This document shows positions 25,236 through 34,139 of a DNA stretch of 64,000 bases, piece after piece. The notes beneath the pieces were generated by a model that had not been told where the DNA came from, searched no databases, and worked only from the letters and a program-made list of their open reading frames with translations. A program made the position numbers and the translations under genes. The stretch covers positions 3,286,001 through 3,350,000 of the forward strand of contig NZ_CP037934.1 in NCBI RefSeq assembly GCF_004353225.1, in the 5' to 3' direction. Source of the stretch: Marinobacter sp. JH2 (GTDB lineage: Bacteria; Pseudomonadota; Gammaproteobacteria; Pseudomonadales; Oleiphilaceae). Position 1 is the stretch's first letter. The number at the start of each line of letters is the position of its first letter.

Positions 25236-26444
25236 ATGACTGCCTCCATGCGCCAGTACCTCGTGATTACCGGTAATTACTGGGCGTTTACCCTGACCGA
25301 TGGCGCGCTGCGCATGCTAGTGGTGCTGCATTTCCATCAGCTGGGGTATTCGCCGCTGGCCATCGCCTTGTTGTTCATTTTCTATGAGTTTTTCGGGGTG
25401 GTGACCAATCTGGTGGGGGGCTATCTAGGAGCTCGTTTGGGGCTGAACCGCACCATGAACATCGGGTTGTTTCTACAGATTGTTGCTCTGGTGATGCTGG
25501 CGGTGCCGGCAGCTATGTTGACGGTGCCTTGGGTGATGGCCGCGCAAGCTTTATCCGGCATAGCCAAGGACCTCAACAAGATGTCCGCCAAGAGCGGTAT
25601 CAAGCTGTTAGTGCCGGATGAGCAGCAAGGTACGTTGTACAAGTGGGTGGCGATTCTCACGGGCTCTAAAAATACCCTGAAAGGCGTGGGTTTCTTTTTT
25701 GGGGGGGTGCTGTTAATGACTGCAGGCTTCACCGGGGCGGTGGTTATGATGGCCGTCGCGCTGGGGTTGGTGTGGTTGGCTAGCCTGTTTTTGCTCAAGC
25801 AGGAGCTGGGTAAGAGTAAAGCGAAGCCCAAGTTCCGGGAAATTTTGTCCAAAAGCCGGGCTATCAATGTGTTGTCTGCGGCGCGGATGTTTTTGTTTGG
25901 TGCCCGGGATGTGTGGTTTGTGGTGGCATTGCCTGTGTACCTGCACACGGCATTCGGCTGGGATTTTTGGAAAGTCGGCGGATTTATGGCCACCTGGGTC
26001 ATAGGCTACGGCTTTGTCCAGACGATTGCCCCCCGAATTACCGGCGATACCCGCCGTAAATCCGGCACTGTGCTTTGGGCTGCGATGTTGGCAGTGGTTC
26101 CAGCGGCGATTGCCGGTGCACTCATGGCAGGTTGGCCAGCGCAGGGCGTTGTGATCGGTGGTTTGCTGCTATTCGGCGTGCTGTTTGCCATCAATTCATC
26201 CCTCCACAGCTATCTGATTGTCAGCTACGCCCGAGGCGATGGCGTTTCGCTGGATGTGGGCTTCTATTACATGTCCAACGCCGCTGGCCGGCTGTTGGGC
26301 ACCGTGTTGTCCGGATGGGTGTATCAGGCATACGGCTTGGAAGCGTGCCTGTGGATATCTTCTGCTTTGGTGGCCGTTGCTGCCCTGCTGTCGGTTTGGC
26401 TACCCGAACGGACGGCTCGCCCGGCGGAGCAAGGGAGTGCGTGA
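25236..26444 (+). CDS. arsJ: Organoarsenical (1-arseno-3-phosphoglycerate) efflux MFS permease ArsJ
   Basis: Major facilitator protein of 402 residues with about 12 transmembrane helices. Family text includes ALSGIAKDLNKMSAKSGIKLL and ARMFLFGARDVWFVVALPVY. Together with the preceding GAPDH it forms the described arsenate-resistance pair: GAPDH makes 1-arseno-3-phosphoglycerate and ArsJ exports it, after which it decays to arsenate outside. The stop TGA overlaps the GTG start of the next gene, so that gene is translationally coupled. Confidence 0.94.
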   Translation: MTASMRQYLVITGNYWAFTLTDGALRMLVVLHFHQLGYSPLAIALLFIFYEFFGVVTNLVGGYLGARLGLNRTMNIGLFLQIVALVMLAVPAAMLTVPWVMAAQALSGIAKDLNKMSAKSGIKLLVPDEQQGTLYKWVAILTGSKNTLKGVGFFFGGVLLMTAGFTGAVVMMAVALGLVWLASLFLLKQELGKSKAKPKFREILSKSRAINVLSAARMFLFGARDVWFVVALPVYLHTAFGWDFWKVGGFMATWVIGYGFVQTIAPRITGDTRRKSGTVLWAAMLAVVPAAIAGALMAGWPAQGVVIGGLLLFGVLFAINSSLHSYLIVSYARGDGVSLDVGFYYMSNAAGRLLGTVLSGWVYQAYGLEACLWISSALVAVAALLSVWLPERTARPAEQGSA

Positions 26445-27546
26445 TTCCAAACCCCGCATTCTGCTCCTGTCAGCCTATGATGCAGCCAGCCACAAACGTT
26501 GGCGGGAGCAGCTGACGGATCTATTGCCAGAGTACCACTGGCAAAGCCTGACCTTGCCGCCGCGGTTTTTTCAGTGGCGAATCCGGGGCAACGCCCTGAG
26601 CTGGTTCGATGAGCCCTGTTTACAGGAACCCTGGGACTTGGTGATTGCCACCTCCATGGTGGATCTCGCAACCTTGCGGGGGCTGAACCCTCAGTTGGCG
26701 AGCACGCCTTGTGTGCTTTACATGCACGAAAATCAATTCGCCTTCCCGCTTAGCCAACAGCAGCAGGGGCGTGTTGAACCCCAAATGGTAAATCTTTACA
26801 GCGCGGTCGCGGCGAATCGTGTGGTTTTTAACAGTGCCTGGAATCGCGACAGTTTTTTAAGTGGCGCTCAAGCCTTGCTGGATAAATTGCCGGATGCCGT
26901 CCCCAGCGGAATCATTGAACGCATTCAGCAAAAATCCGATGTGATCCCTGTGCCCATAGAGGACCGTTTGTTCACAGGCGAACCCGGTGTTGTCAACCGG
27001 GCCTGCCCCCACATACTGTGGAACCACCGTTGGGAATACGACAAAGGCCCGGACCGGTTGCTGAACTTCCTGGAGCGGCTGGAGCAGAGCCTGCAGCCCT
27101 ACAAGTTGAGTGTGGTGGGGGAAGGTTTCCGCAATCACCCGAAGGCGTTTGGCGAGATTCAAGCAAGGTTTGCCCATCGGCTCGAAAATTGGGGCTTTCT
27201 GGCCAGCCGGTCCGAGTACGATGGTTTGTTGCGTAACGCGGATGTGGTGCTCTCCACAGCCCTGCATGATTTTCAGGGCCTGTCGATGCTGGAAGCTATG
27301 GCATCCGGGTGTGTGCCCTTGGCACCGGACCGCTTGGCCTATCGCGAGTACGTATCCATCGGTTGCCGATACCAAAGCCACGAGCAAGATGCAGAGGCAG
27401 AAGCCATCGCAGCGCTTGATTGCTTTCAGGAAATTCTCAAAACGCCACCCGCACTGTGCCCGCCGAACGCTTGGAAATCTTCTGAGTTGGCGCATCGCTA
27501 TCGAATGCTGATCAATGAATTGATCACCAAGGATCAACGCGCCTGA
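26437..27546 (+). CDS. DUF3524 glycosyltransferase, tRNA-queuosine alpha-mannosyltransferase-like
   Basis: GT4-type glycosyltransferase of 369 residues. The N-terminal QTMAN/DUF3524 domain reads LLLSAYDAASHKRWRE, LPPRFFQWRIRGNALSW and ATSMVDLATLRGL. The tract VLYMHENQFAFP follows, then the C-terminal GT-B donor domain with WNHRWEYDKGPDRLL and HDFQGLSMLEAMASG. The vertebrate homologue (GTDC1) mannosylates queuosine in tRNA(Asp); the bacterial role is less certain. The GTG start at 26437 has GGAG 7 bases upstream and overlaps the arsJ stop by 8 bases. An ATG at 26218 in the same frame lies inside arsJ and is unlikely. Confidence 0.82.
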   Translation: MRDSKPRILLLSAYDAASHKRWREQLTDLLPEYHWQSLTLPPRFFQWRIRGNALSWFDEPCLQEPWDLVIATSMVDLATLRGLNPQLASTPCVLYMHENQFAFPLSQQQQGRVEPQMVNLYSAVAANRVVFNSAWNRDSFLSGAQALLDKLPDAVPSGIIERIQQKSDVIPVPIEDRLFTGEPGVVNRACPHILWNHRWEYDKGPDRLLNFLERLEQSLQPYKLSVVGEGFRNHPKAFGEIQARFAHRLENWGFLASRSEYDGLLRNADVVLSTALHDFQGLSMLEAMASGCVPLAPDRLAYREYVSIGCRYQSHEQDAEAEAIAALDCFQEILKTPPALCPPNAWKSSELAHRYRMLINELITKDQRA

Positions 27547-27553
27547 ACGTTTT

Positions 27554-27955
27554 TTACGGTTGGTCCGGCACTTCCCGGATGCGGCCCTGTTCGTCTATGG
27601 CCACGTACACAAACAGGCCTTCGGTGACCTTTCTTGGCGTTTTGGAGAAGCGGTCCAGCATCCACACTTCCACGTTGATCTTCATAGAGCTGCGGCCAAT
27701 GTCCACCAGTTCGCAATAGCAACTGACCTGAGAGCCGACGCGCAGTGGCGATAGAAACTCCATCCGATCCATCGCGACCGTCGCGCTGCGGCCACGGGAA
27801 ATTCGCCCAGCCATGGTGGCGGCGGCAATATCCATCTGTTTAACCAGCCAGCCAGCAAACACATCGCCGTTAGCATTGGTGTCGGAGGGAAGTGGCACGA
27901 CCTGAAGGGTCAGTGCGCCGCGAGGGTTCGGTCTATCATCATCAAACGCTGTCAT
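27554..27955 (-). CDS. Acyl-CoA thioesterase, YciA-like hotdog fold
   Basis: Cytoplasmic acyl-CoA hydrolase of 133 residues. The hotdog-fold signature PSDTNANGDVFAGWLVKQMDIAA contains the catalytic Asp, and FLSPLRVGSQVSCYCELVDIGRSSM is the typical second half. It converges with the DUF3524 gene. Its start lies 120 bases from the pstS Pho box on the opposite strand. Confidence 0.87.
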   Translation of the reverse strand: MTAFDDDRPNPRGALTLQVVPLPSDTNANGDVFAGWLVKQMDIAAATMAGRISRGRSATVAMDRMEFLSPLRVGSQVSCYCELVDIGRSSMKINVEVWMLDRFSKTPRKVTEGLFVYVAIDEQGRIREVPDQP

Positions 27956-28074
27956 TGGTTAGCCTGTTACTGCTGATGTTGTGAATTGTTTTCCTGCATG
28001 TTAGCGAGGCCGCAGCGGTCTGCAAGCAAATTCGACTAATGATGGTCATAGTGCGGCGCAATATTTATGAAAAG

Positions 28075-28092
28075 CTGTAACAAAGTTGTCAC
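28075..28092 (+). promoter_or_regulatory. Pho box of the pstS promoter
   Basis: CTGTAAC-AAAG-TTGTCAC: two 7-bp PhoB half-sites in direct repeat with the canonical 11-bp period, about 73 bases upstream of pstS. A -10-like TTAAGAT follows about 10 bases later. Expected to be bound by phosphorylated PhoB under phosphate limitation. Confidence 0.88.
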
Positions 28093-28164
28093 AGAGTCTC
28101 CTTAAGATGCACTTATCGAAGAACGATAAACGTAAATAGCGCCACTTATATTGGAGATAACTAC

Positions 28165-29214
28165 GTGATGACATTGAAATCAGCTCTGACGACTGTTGCT
28201 TTGGCGGGAAGCCTTGCCGCTGTGTCGGCTCCGGCTATGGCACGTGATACCGTAAACATTGTTGGTTCCTCGACGGTCTACCCGTTTGCGACCGTGGTTG
28301 CAGAGCGTTTTGGCCGCAATACAGATTTTCCGACTCCGAAGCTTGAGTCCACCGGTTCTGGTGGTGGTTTAAAACTGTTCTGTGCGGGGATTGGTACTCA
28401 GCATCCGGATATTACAAACGCGTCTCGCCGTATGAAGAAGAGCGAGTTTGAGATGTGCCAGAGCAACGGTGTGAAAGACATCACCGAAGTAAAAATCGGC
28501 GCTGATGGCATCGTGATCGCGAATTCCAAAGAGGCGGATCAAATGGACCTCAGCCTGCGTCAGGTGTTCCTGGCTTTGGCTAAAGAAGTTCCCGATCCGA
28601 AGGGCGGGGACAAGTTGGTCGCCAACCCTTACCAGAAGTGGAGCGATATTGATTCCAGCCTGCCGAACAAAGAGATCAGCGTAATGGGTCCGCCACCGAC
28701 CTCCGGCACCCGCGATGCATTTGTTGAAATTGCCATGGAAGGTGGTTGCAAATCCTTCGATTTCATCAAAGCGATGGAGAAGAAAGAGATGCGCAGTGTT
28801 TGCCACAGCATGCGTGAAGACGGTCTGTTTGTTGAAGCCGGGGAGAACGACAACCTGATCGTTCAGCGTCTGGCCCAGGACAAAGACACTTTGGGTATCT
28901 TCGGCTACAGTTTCCTGATGGAAAATGCGAGCCAGATTCAGCCTGCGACGATCAACGGTGTTGAGCCGACGCCGGACACCATTGCTGATGAAGACTATCC
29001 GGTTGCCCGGTCGTTGTTCTTCTACATCAAAAGTGCCCACGTCAGCGTGATTCCGGGTATCAAGGAATACGCCGAAGCGTTCACCAGTGAAAGTGCCTGG
29101 GGTGACAACGGCTATCTGGTTGATGTTGGCCTGATTCCAAACCCGCGGAACGTGCGAATGGAAGTGGCCAAGAAGGTACGCAACCTGACGCCGATGACGG
29201 GTAGCGAACTCTGA
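28165..29214 (+). CDS. pstS: Periplasmic phosphate-binding protein
   Basis: Substrate-binding component of the high-affinity phosphate ABC transporter, 349 residues. A Sec signal peptide ends PAMA. The phosphate-binding segments are GSSTVYPFATVV, ESTGSGGGLKLF and PPTSGTRDAFVEIAM. The start is the GTG at 28165 (GGAG 8 bases upstream) or the ATG at 28168. A short hairpin TTATCG-AAGAA-CGATAA lies in the leader (about 28113-28129). Under Pho box control, and separated from pstC by an intrinsic terminator. Confidence 0.94.
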   Translation: MMTLKSALTTVALAGSLAAVSAPAMARDTVNIVGSSTVYPFATVVAERFGRNTDFPTPKLESTGSGGGLKLFCAGIGTQHPDITNASRRMKKSEFEMCQSNGVKDITEVKIGADGIVIANSKEADQMDLSLRQVFLALAKEVPDPKGGDKLVANPYQKWSDIDSSLPNKEISVMGPPPTSGTRDAFVEIAMEGGCKSFDFIKAMEKKEMRSVCHSMREDGLFVEAGENDNLIVQRLAQDKDTLGIFGYSFLMENASQIQPATINGVEPTPDTIADEDYPVARSLFFYIKSAHVSVIPGIKEYAEAFTSESAWGDNGYLVDVGLIPNPRNVRMEVAKKVRNLTPMTGSEL

Positions 29215-29245
29215 GCATTACTCAGAATCATCAAGGAAGATGAGA

Positions 29246-29275
29246 GAATGCGAGCCGAAAGGTTCGCGTTCTTTT
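29246..29275 (+). terminator. Intrinsic terminator/attenuator between pstS and pstC
   Basis: GAATGCGAGCC-GAAA-GGTTCGCGTTC (29246-29271) forms an 11-bp stem with G-U pairs and a GNRA tetraloop, followed by TTTTGTTGT. Placed within the operon, it would let most transcripts stop after pstS. Confidence 0.8.
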
Positions 29276-29321
29276 GTTGTATCTGACAAAAGCTAATTAT
29301 TCACATAACACAGAGAACTCT

Positions 29322-30710
29322 ATGCAAACGGCCAATCTATTGCCCCTGATTCTGGTGATTGCCGTCATAGCCTATGGATTGGCGTACATGCGGTCACGAA
29401 CGGTTGCTGGCCCGATGGGTGGTATCCGTAACCTCAAGGCATTGCCCTTTTATTATGCTGCCCGGGCAGCTTTGTGGTGTGCCATTCCCGCCTTGATTGT
29501 GTTGAGCGCTTGGGCAGTGTTCGAAGGCAAAGTGATTCAAAATCTGGTGGTGGGTTCCCTGCCGACCGAGCTGTTGCCGACATCGGCCGGCGAAGCCAGC
29601 TTGCTGATGTCGCAAATCAACAACGTGGCGGCGGGTAAGTTAAATCCGAATTTCGTTCCGGCAGATGTGGTGAGTGCTGCCGATAAACTGGGTGCGTTGA
29701 AAGCCCATAGCAGCCAGTTCAAGACGGTTCTAGTGGTTCTGATTGCCGTGCTCGGTGCGGCTTTCGCGTGGAGCCGGGTGCAGCCCCAGATCAATGCCCG
29801 TGAAAACGTTGAGCGCACCCTTCGGTGGATTTTCTTCGCCTGTGCGGCGTTGGCGGTACTGACCACTGTTGGCATTGTATTCTCCGTGATTTTTGAAACC
29901 GTCCGCTTCTTCGGCAAGGTGCCGATTTCCGATTTTCTGTTTGGTACGTCCTGGAGTCCGCAAACGGCACTTCGAGCCGATCAGGTGGGCTCCGACGGTG
30001 CGTTCGGCATCATTCCCCTGTTTACCGGTACCTTGCTGATTTCTGCGATCGCTTTGCTGGTGGCGGTGCCCACGGGCTTGTTGTCAGCGGTCTACTTGTC
30101 GGAATACGCTTCCAAACCGGCCCGCTCTGTTATTAAACCGTTATTGGAAATGCTAGCGGGTGTGCCGACCGTCGTTTACGGCTTTTTTGCTGCGTTAACG
30201 GTGGCGCCTTTTATCCGCGATCTGGCTGAAGCGATCGGGTTGGAGGCCTCCTCCCAGAGTGCATTGGCAGCGGGCTTGGTCATGGGGATCATGATCATTC
30301 CATTTGTGTCGTCGTTGTCGGACGACGTGATCAACGCCGTACCTCGCACCCTGCGGGATGGTTCGCTCGCGCTCGGCGCTACTCAGTCCGAAACCATGAA
30401 GAACGTAATTTTCCCGGCGGCCTTACCCGGCATCATGGGCGGTATTTTGCTGGCGGCATCCCGGGCGATTGGTGAAACCATGATTGTGGTCATGGCGGCG
30501 GGCCTGGCGGCCAATCTGACGGCCAATCCTCTGGATTCGGTGACCACGGTTACGGTTCAGATCGTCACGCTGCTGACCGGTGACCAGGAGTTCGACAGCG
30601 CCAAAACCCTCGCAGCCTTTGCCCTGGGCATGATGCTGTTCATTCTGACGCTGGCGCTCAACATGATTGCCCTGAAAGTGGTTCGCAAATATAGGGAACA
30701 ATATGACTAA
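29322..30710 (+). CDS. pstC: Phosphate ABC transporter permease PstC (extended)
   Basis: Inner-membrane permease of about 462 residues from the ATG at 29322 (frame open from 29274). It is much longer than E. coli PstC (319) because of an N-terminal extension with extra membrane helices and a periplasmic segment, as in pseudomonads. The BPD_transp_1 core begins near FGIIPLFTGTLLISAIALLVAVPTG and includes the EAA-like loop DGSLALGATQSETMKNVIFPAAL. The last 8 bases overlap the start of pstA. Confidence 0.93.
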   Translation: MQTANLLPLILVIAVIAYGLAYMRSRTVAGPMGGIRNLKALPFYYAARAALWCAIPALIVLSAWAVFEGKVIQNLVVGSLPTELLPTSAGEASLLMSQINNVAAGKLNPNFVPADVVSAADKLGALKAHSSQFKTVLVVLIAVLGAAFAWSRVQPQINARENVERTLRWIFFACAALAVLTTVGIVFSVIFETVRFFGKVPISDFLFGTSWSPQTALRADQVGSDGAFGIIPLFTGTLLISAIALLVAVPTGLLSAVYLSEYASKPARSVIKPLLEMLAGVPTVVYGFFAALTVAPFIRDLAEAIGLEASSQSALAAGLVMGIMIIPFVSSLSDDVINAVPRTLRDGSLALGATQSETMKNVIFPAALPGIMGGILLAASRAIGETMIVVMAAGLAANLTANPLDSVTTVTVQIVTLLTGDQEFDSAKTLAAFALGMMLFILTLALNMIALKVVRKYREQYD

Positions 30711-31980
30711 CCAACGCACACAGGCGGAGATTGTTCGCCAGTCGCTGAAGCGGCGGTACCGTAAGGAGCGCAGGTTCCGGCTCTATGGCATGACCGCCAT
30801 CGCCGTTGCGCTTTTGTCTCTGGTGGTGCTGTTTACCGACATCATTGGCAAGGGCTACACCGGGTTCATCAAGACCACGATGACGCTGGAGGTGGTGCTG
30901 GATGGTGAGCAGATGTACCTGGAAGATCCGACAGATAAAGACCAGATCTCTATGGCGGATTTTCAGGCACCGATCATTGCAGCCTTGCAGGGCTATTTTC
31001 CGGAGGCGCAGTCTCGAAAAGACGTGCGCGAGCTGAGCCGGTTATCGGGCAACTACGCCAGCAATCAGATACGTGATCTGTTGCAAGCACAGCCGGATTT
31101 GCTGGGCTCCACTCAAACTCTGGAGTTTCTGGTACACGACACCGTGTCTGTGTATGTCAAACATGCCGACAACCCGGCCTATAGCATTCGGCTGACCGAG
31201 CAGCAGCAGCGTTGGGTGGATGAACTGGTCGCACAAGGCGTGGTTTCAACCAGTTTCAACGATGTACTGTTTAGCCGCGGAGATTCCCGGGAGCCCTCCA
31301 ATGCAGGCATTCTGGGGGCGATCGTGGGGTCGCTGCTGACCATGCTGGTCACTCTAGTGATTGCGTTCCCGACCGGTGTGGCTGCTGCGGTGTATCTGGA
31401 AGAGTTTGCCCCGCAAAACAAGTTGACCGACTTCATTGAGGTGAACATAAACAACTTGGCGGCCGTGCCGTCCATCATCTTCGGTCTACTCGGGCTGGCC
31501 GTGTTTATCGGCGTGTTCGGGATGCCCCGGTCGGTGCCAGTATTAGGTGGTTTGGTGCTGGCGCTGATGACCTTGCCCACCATCATCATTTCCAGCCGGG
31601 CGGCGATTAAAAGCGTGCCGCCGTCCATTCGTGAGGCGGCTGAAGGCATTGGTGCCTCGAAGATGCAGGTGGTGTTGCACCACGTGATACCACTGGCGAT
31701 GCCAGGCATGATGACCGGCTCGATCATTGGGATGGCGCAGGCGCTGGGTGAAACCGCGCCCCTGCTATTGATCGGGATGGTGGCGTTTATCGTCGAGGTG
31801 CCGGAAGGCTTCCTCAGTTCTGCCACGGTCCTGCCAGTGCAGATTTATCAGTGGGCGAGCAGTGCGGAGCAGGGCTTTGTCGAGCTGGCCTCTGCCGGCA
31901 TTATGATCCTGCTGGCTTTTATGATTTCCATGAACGGGTTAGCCATTTGGCTGCGTAAACGCCTTGAGCGCCGGTGGTGA
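30703..31980 (+). CDS. pstA: Phosphate ABC transporter permease PstA (extended)
   Basis: Second permease subunit of the PstSCAB importer, 425 residues against 296 in E. coli. The extra N-terminal region (about 30-190) contains one transmembrane helix and a periplasmic domain. The permease core starts near [21 protein letters not shown], with the ATPase-contacting loop [22 protein letters not shown]. Translation is probably coupled to pstC by the 8-base overlap. Confidence 0.93.
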   Translation: MTNQRTQAEIVRQSLKRRYRKERRFRLYGMTAIAVALLSLVVLFTDIIGKGYTGFIKTTMTLEVVLDGEQMYLEDPTDKDQISMADFQAPIIAALQGYFPEAQSRKDVRELSRLSGNYASNQIRDLLQAQPDLLGSTQTLEFLVHDTVSVYVKHADNPAYSIRLTEQQQRWVDELVAQGVVSTSFNDVLFSRGDSREPSNAGILGAIVGSLLTMLVTLVIAFPTGVAAAVYLEEFAPQNKLTDFIEVNINNLAAVPSIIFGLLGLAVFIGVFGMPRSVPVLGGLVLALMTLPTIIISSRAAIKSVPPSIREAAEGIGASKMQVVLHHVIPLAMPGMMTGSIIGMAQALGETAPLLLIGMVAFIVEVPEGFLSSATVLPVQIYQWASSAEQGFVELASAGIMILLAFMISMNGLAIWLRKRLERRW

Positions 31981-31991
31981 GGAGTACAGCA

Positions 31992-32879
31992 ATGAACAAT
32001 ATGAATACAGCAGCAATGCCTGCAGAGAATGTGTCCGAAAAGGTGGCTAAACCAGTGATTGACGAAAAACCCGAAAACGCAGTGATTACCGAAGGCACCA
32101 CCGTAGGCCAACCGTTTGCGGATGACCCCAAATTCAAACTGCGTAATGTGGAAGTGTCTTATGGCGAGAGCCCAGCTATCAAGAACATCAGTCTGGATAT
32201 TGGCCGTAACGAAGTGATTGCATTTATCGGGCCGTCGGGCTGCGGTAAATCCACCTTTTTGCGCTGCCTGAACCGCATGAACGACAGCATCGATATCTGT
32301 CGGGTGAAAGGGTCACTGATGTTGGACGATCACGACATCTACGACCCCAAGCGGGATGTGGTGGAACTGCGCGCCCGGGTGGGCATGGTATTCCAGAAGC
32401 CAAACCCGTTTCCCAAGTCGATTTACGACAACGTGGCTTATGGCCCCAGGATTCACGGCTTGGCGAACCGGAAGTCCGACTTGGACAACATCGTTGAAAA
32501 CAGTCTGCGCAAAGCCGGCTTGTGGGATGAAGTAAAAGATCGCCTGGATGCCACGGCAACCGGTATGTCCGGTGGGCAGCAGCAGCGGTTGTGCATTGCT
32601 CGTGCGATTGCTGTCAGCCCGGAAGTTATCCTGATGGACGAACCCTGCTCGGCGCTGGATCCCATTGCGACCGCGAAGGTAGAAGAGTTGATCGCAGAAA
32701 TGTCGGAAAGCTACACCATCGTGATTGTAACCCACTCGATGCAGCAGGCGGCCCGGGTTTCAGATCGCACGGCTTACTTCCACCTTGGGCATCTGGTGGA
32801 AGTGAACGACACCGACAAGGTATTTACCTCCCCTGATCACAAATTGACCGAGTCCTACATTACCGGTCGTTTTGGTTAA
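31992..32879 (+). CDS. pstB: Phosphate ABC transporter ATP-binding protein
   Basis: ATPase of the PstSCAB importer, about 295 residues. It has Walker [10 protein letters not shown], the Q-loop [16 protein letters not shown], the ABC signature MSGGQQQRL, Walker [14 protein letters not shown] and the switch His in VTHSM. The frame is open from GTG 31974, but GAGGAG lies 7 bases before the ATG at 31992. An N-terminal extension of about 40 residues precedes the ABC domain. Stop overlaps the open frame leading into phoU. Confidence 0.95.
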   Translation: MNNMNTAAMPAENVSEKVAKPVIDEKPENAVITEGTTVGQPFADDPKFKLRNVEVSYGESPAIKNISLDIGRNEVIAFIGPSGCGKSTFLRCLNRMNDSIDICRVKGSLMLDDHDIYDPKRDVVELRARVGMVFQKPNPFPKSIYDNVAYGPRIHGLANRKSDLDNIVENSLRKAGLWDEVKDRLDATATGMSGGQQQRLCIARAIAVSPEVILMDEPCSALDPIATAKVEELIAEMSESYTIVIVTHSMQQAARVSDRTAYFHLGHLVEVNDTDKVFTSPDHKLTESYITGRFG

Positions 32880-32907
32880 ACCGGTCTGGCACTGCTGGAG
32901 AAAAGAC

Positions 32908-33630
32908 ATGCCGAACTCTAAAGATGATGTATATGGCGACCACATTTCCGCCCGATTTAATGACGAACTGACCGAGCTGAAAACCCAGTTTCTGAATATG
33001 GGTGGTATGGTGGAAAGTCAGGTGGAAAGGTCCATTGAGGCCTTGACCAACAACGATAGTCAGTTGGCGGAGGACGTACGACAGAACGACAAGGCGGTCG
33101 ACCGGATGGAGATGGACCTTGATGAAGAAGCCATCCTGGTGATCGCCCGTCGCCAACCCGCCGCGCGTGATCTGCGTTTGGTGATCTCGGTGATCAAGAT
33201 GGTCGCCGACCTTGAGCGGGTGGGCGATGAGGCGAAAAAGATCGCCCAGATGGCCATCAAACTGTCTGAAGAAGGGCAGGCACCGCGTGGTTACGTTGAA
33301 ATCCGCCACATTGGTAAGCACGTGTTGAGTATGCTGCACGATGCGCTGGACGCGTTTGCTCGGTTGGATTCCGATCAGGCGTTACGGGTGATGAAAGAAG
33401 ACAAACAAGTTGATGAGGAGTATCAGGCTGCTGCTCGTGCGTTGCTGACCTTCATGATGGAAGATGCGCGCAATATTACGCGTTGCATGATGGTGATGTG
33501 GGTATTGCGTGCTTTGGAGCGCATCGGCGACCATGCCTGCAACATTGCCGAGCATGTGATTTTCATGGCCAAAGGCGAAGATGTGCGGCATTCGCCCATG
33601 GAAGAAGCCGAGCGGGTGGTTGGGCGCTAA
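32908..33630 (+). CDS. phoU: Phosphate signalling regulator PhoU
   Basis: Cytoplasmic two-domain helical protein (240 residues; E. coli 241) that links the Pst transporter to PhoR and keeps the Pho regulon off when phosphate is plentiful. It has the repeated metal-binding E/DxxxD motif in RVGDEAKKIAQMA and RIGDHACNIAEHV. The start at 32908 is preceded by GGAG; an upstream in-frame start at 32872 lies in pstB. Last gene of the pst operon; a palindromic element follows. Confidence 0.94.
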   Translation: MPNSKDDVYGDHISARFNDELTELKTQFLNMGGMVESQVERSIEALTNNDSQLAEDVRQNDKAVDRMEMDLDEEAILVIARRQPAARDLRLVISVIKMVADLERVGDEAKKIAQMAIKLSEEGQAPRGYVEIRHIGKHVLSMLHDALDAFARLDSDQALRVMKEDKQVDEEYQAAARALLTFMMEDARNITRCMMVMWVLRALERIGDHACNIAEHVIFMAKGEDVRHSPMEEAERVVGR

Positions 33631-33643
33631 CGTTCGGGTTTAA

Positions 33644-33712
33644 GTTGGGACTATCTTTCGCCAAGGATGGCGAAGGCTAAGCGCGCAGGGATGCCTTGAA
33701 CGTGTCCCGAAC
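33644..33712. repeat. Palindromic intergenic element (GCCATCCNTGGC core, inverted)
   Basis: A perfect 7-bp hairpin TTCGCCA-AGGA-TGGCGAA (33657-33674) lies within weaker outer arms (GTTGGGAC 33644-33651 and GTCCCGAAC 33704-33712). On the minus strand the core reads GCCATCCTTGGC, matching the elements at 6158 and 16444. Located between the convergent phoU and hinT. Confidence 0.65.
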
Positions 33713-33732
33713 AGCGCTTGCCTCCCGTCGAA

Positions 33733-34098
33733 TCAGGCCTGCTTCATCTTGTCGGTATACGGCGGCCAGCCCAGTGGCTTGCCAGCCAGCAAGTGCAGAT
33801 GGATATGGAACACCGTCTGCCCGGAGTTTTCACCGCAGTTCATAACCACCCGGTAGCCATCTTCGGCAAAGCCCATCTCTTTGGCCAGCTTTGCTGCCAC
33901 CCAGTACAGGTGTCCAACCACCTCGCGGTCATCTTCTTCGATGTCGTTGATGGTGGCAATGTGCTTCTTGGGAATGATCAACAGGTGCACCGGCGCTTGC
34001 GGGTTGATGTCCTTGAACGCCAGGGTCAAGTCGTCTTCGTAAACGATGTCGGCCGGGATCTCCCGGTTGATGATCTTGGTAAAGAGTGTTTCAGACAT
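33733..34098 (-). CDS. hinT: HIT-family purine nucleoside phosphoramidase (HinT)
   Basis: Histidine-triad hydrolase of 121 residues that cleaves adenosine phosphoramidates and aminoacyl adenylates. It has the catalytic histidine triad HIHLHLLAG near residue 100 and [14 protein letters not shown] upstream. Length and order match E. coli HinT (119). Transcribed with, and 41 bases after, the ubiquinone hydroxylase gene on the same strand. Confidence 0.93.
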   Translation of the reverse strand: MSETLFTKIINREIPADIVYEDDLTLAFKDINPQAPVHLLIIPKKHIATINDIEEDDREVVGHLYWVAAKLAKEMGFAEDGYRVVMNCGENSGQTVFHIHLHLLAGKPLGWPPYTDKMKQA

Positions 34099-34139
34099 AA
34101 TGGCTCCTTGGTTGTTCTCTGAATCCGTTGAGTGTTTGT

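Noticed and set aside
27948..27974. Second Pho box near the yciA-like start (CTGTCAT...CTGTTAC)
   Set aside because: The half-sites are 15 bases apart rather than 11, and the first overlaps coding sequence.
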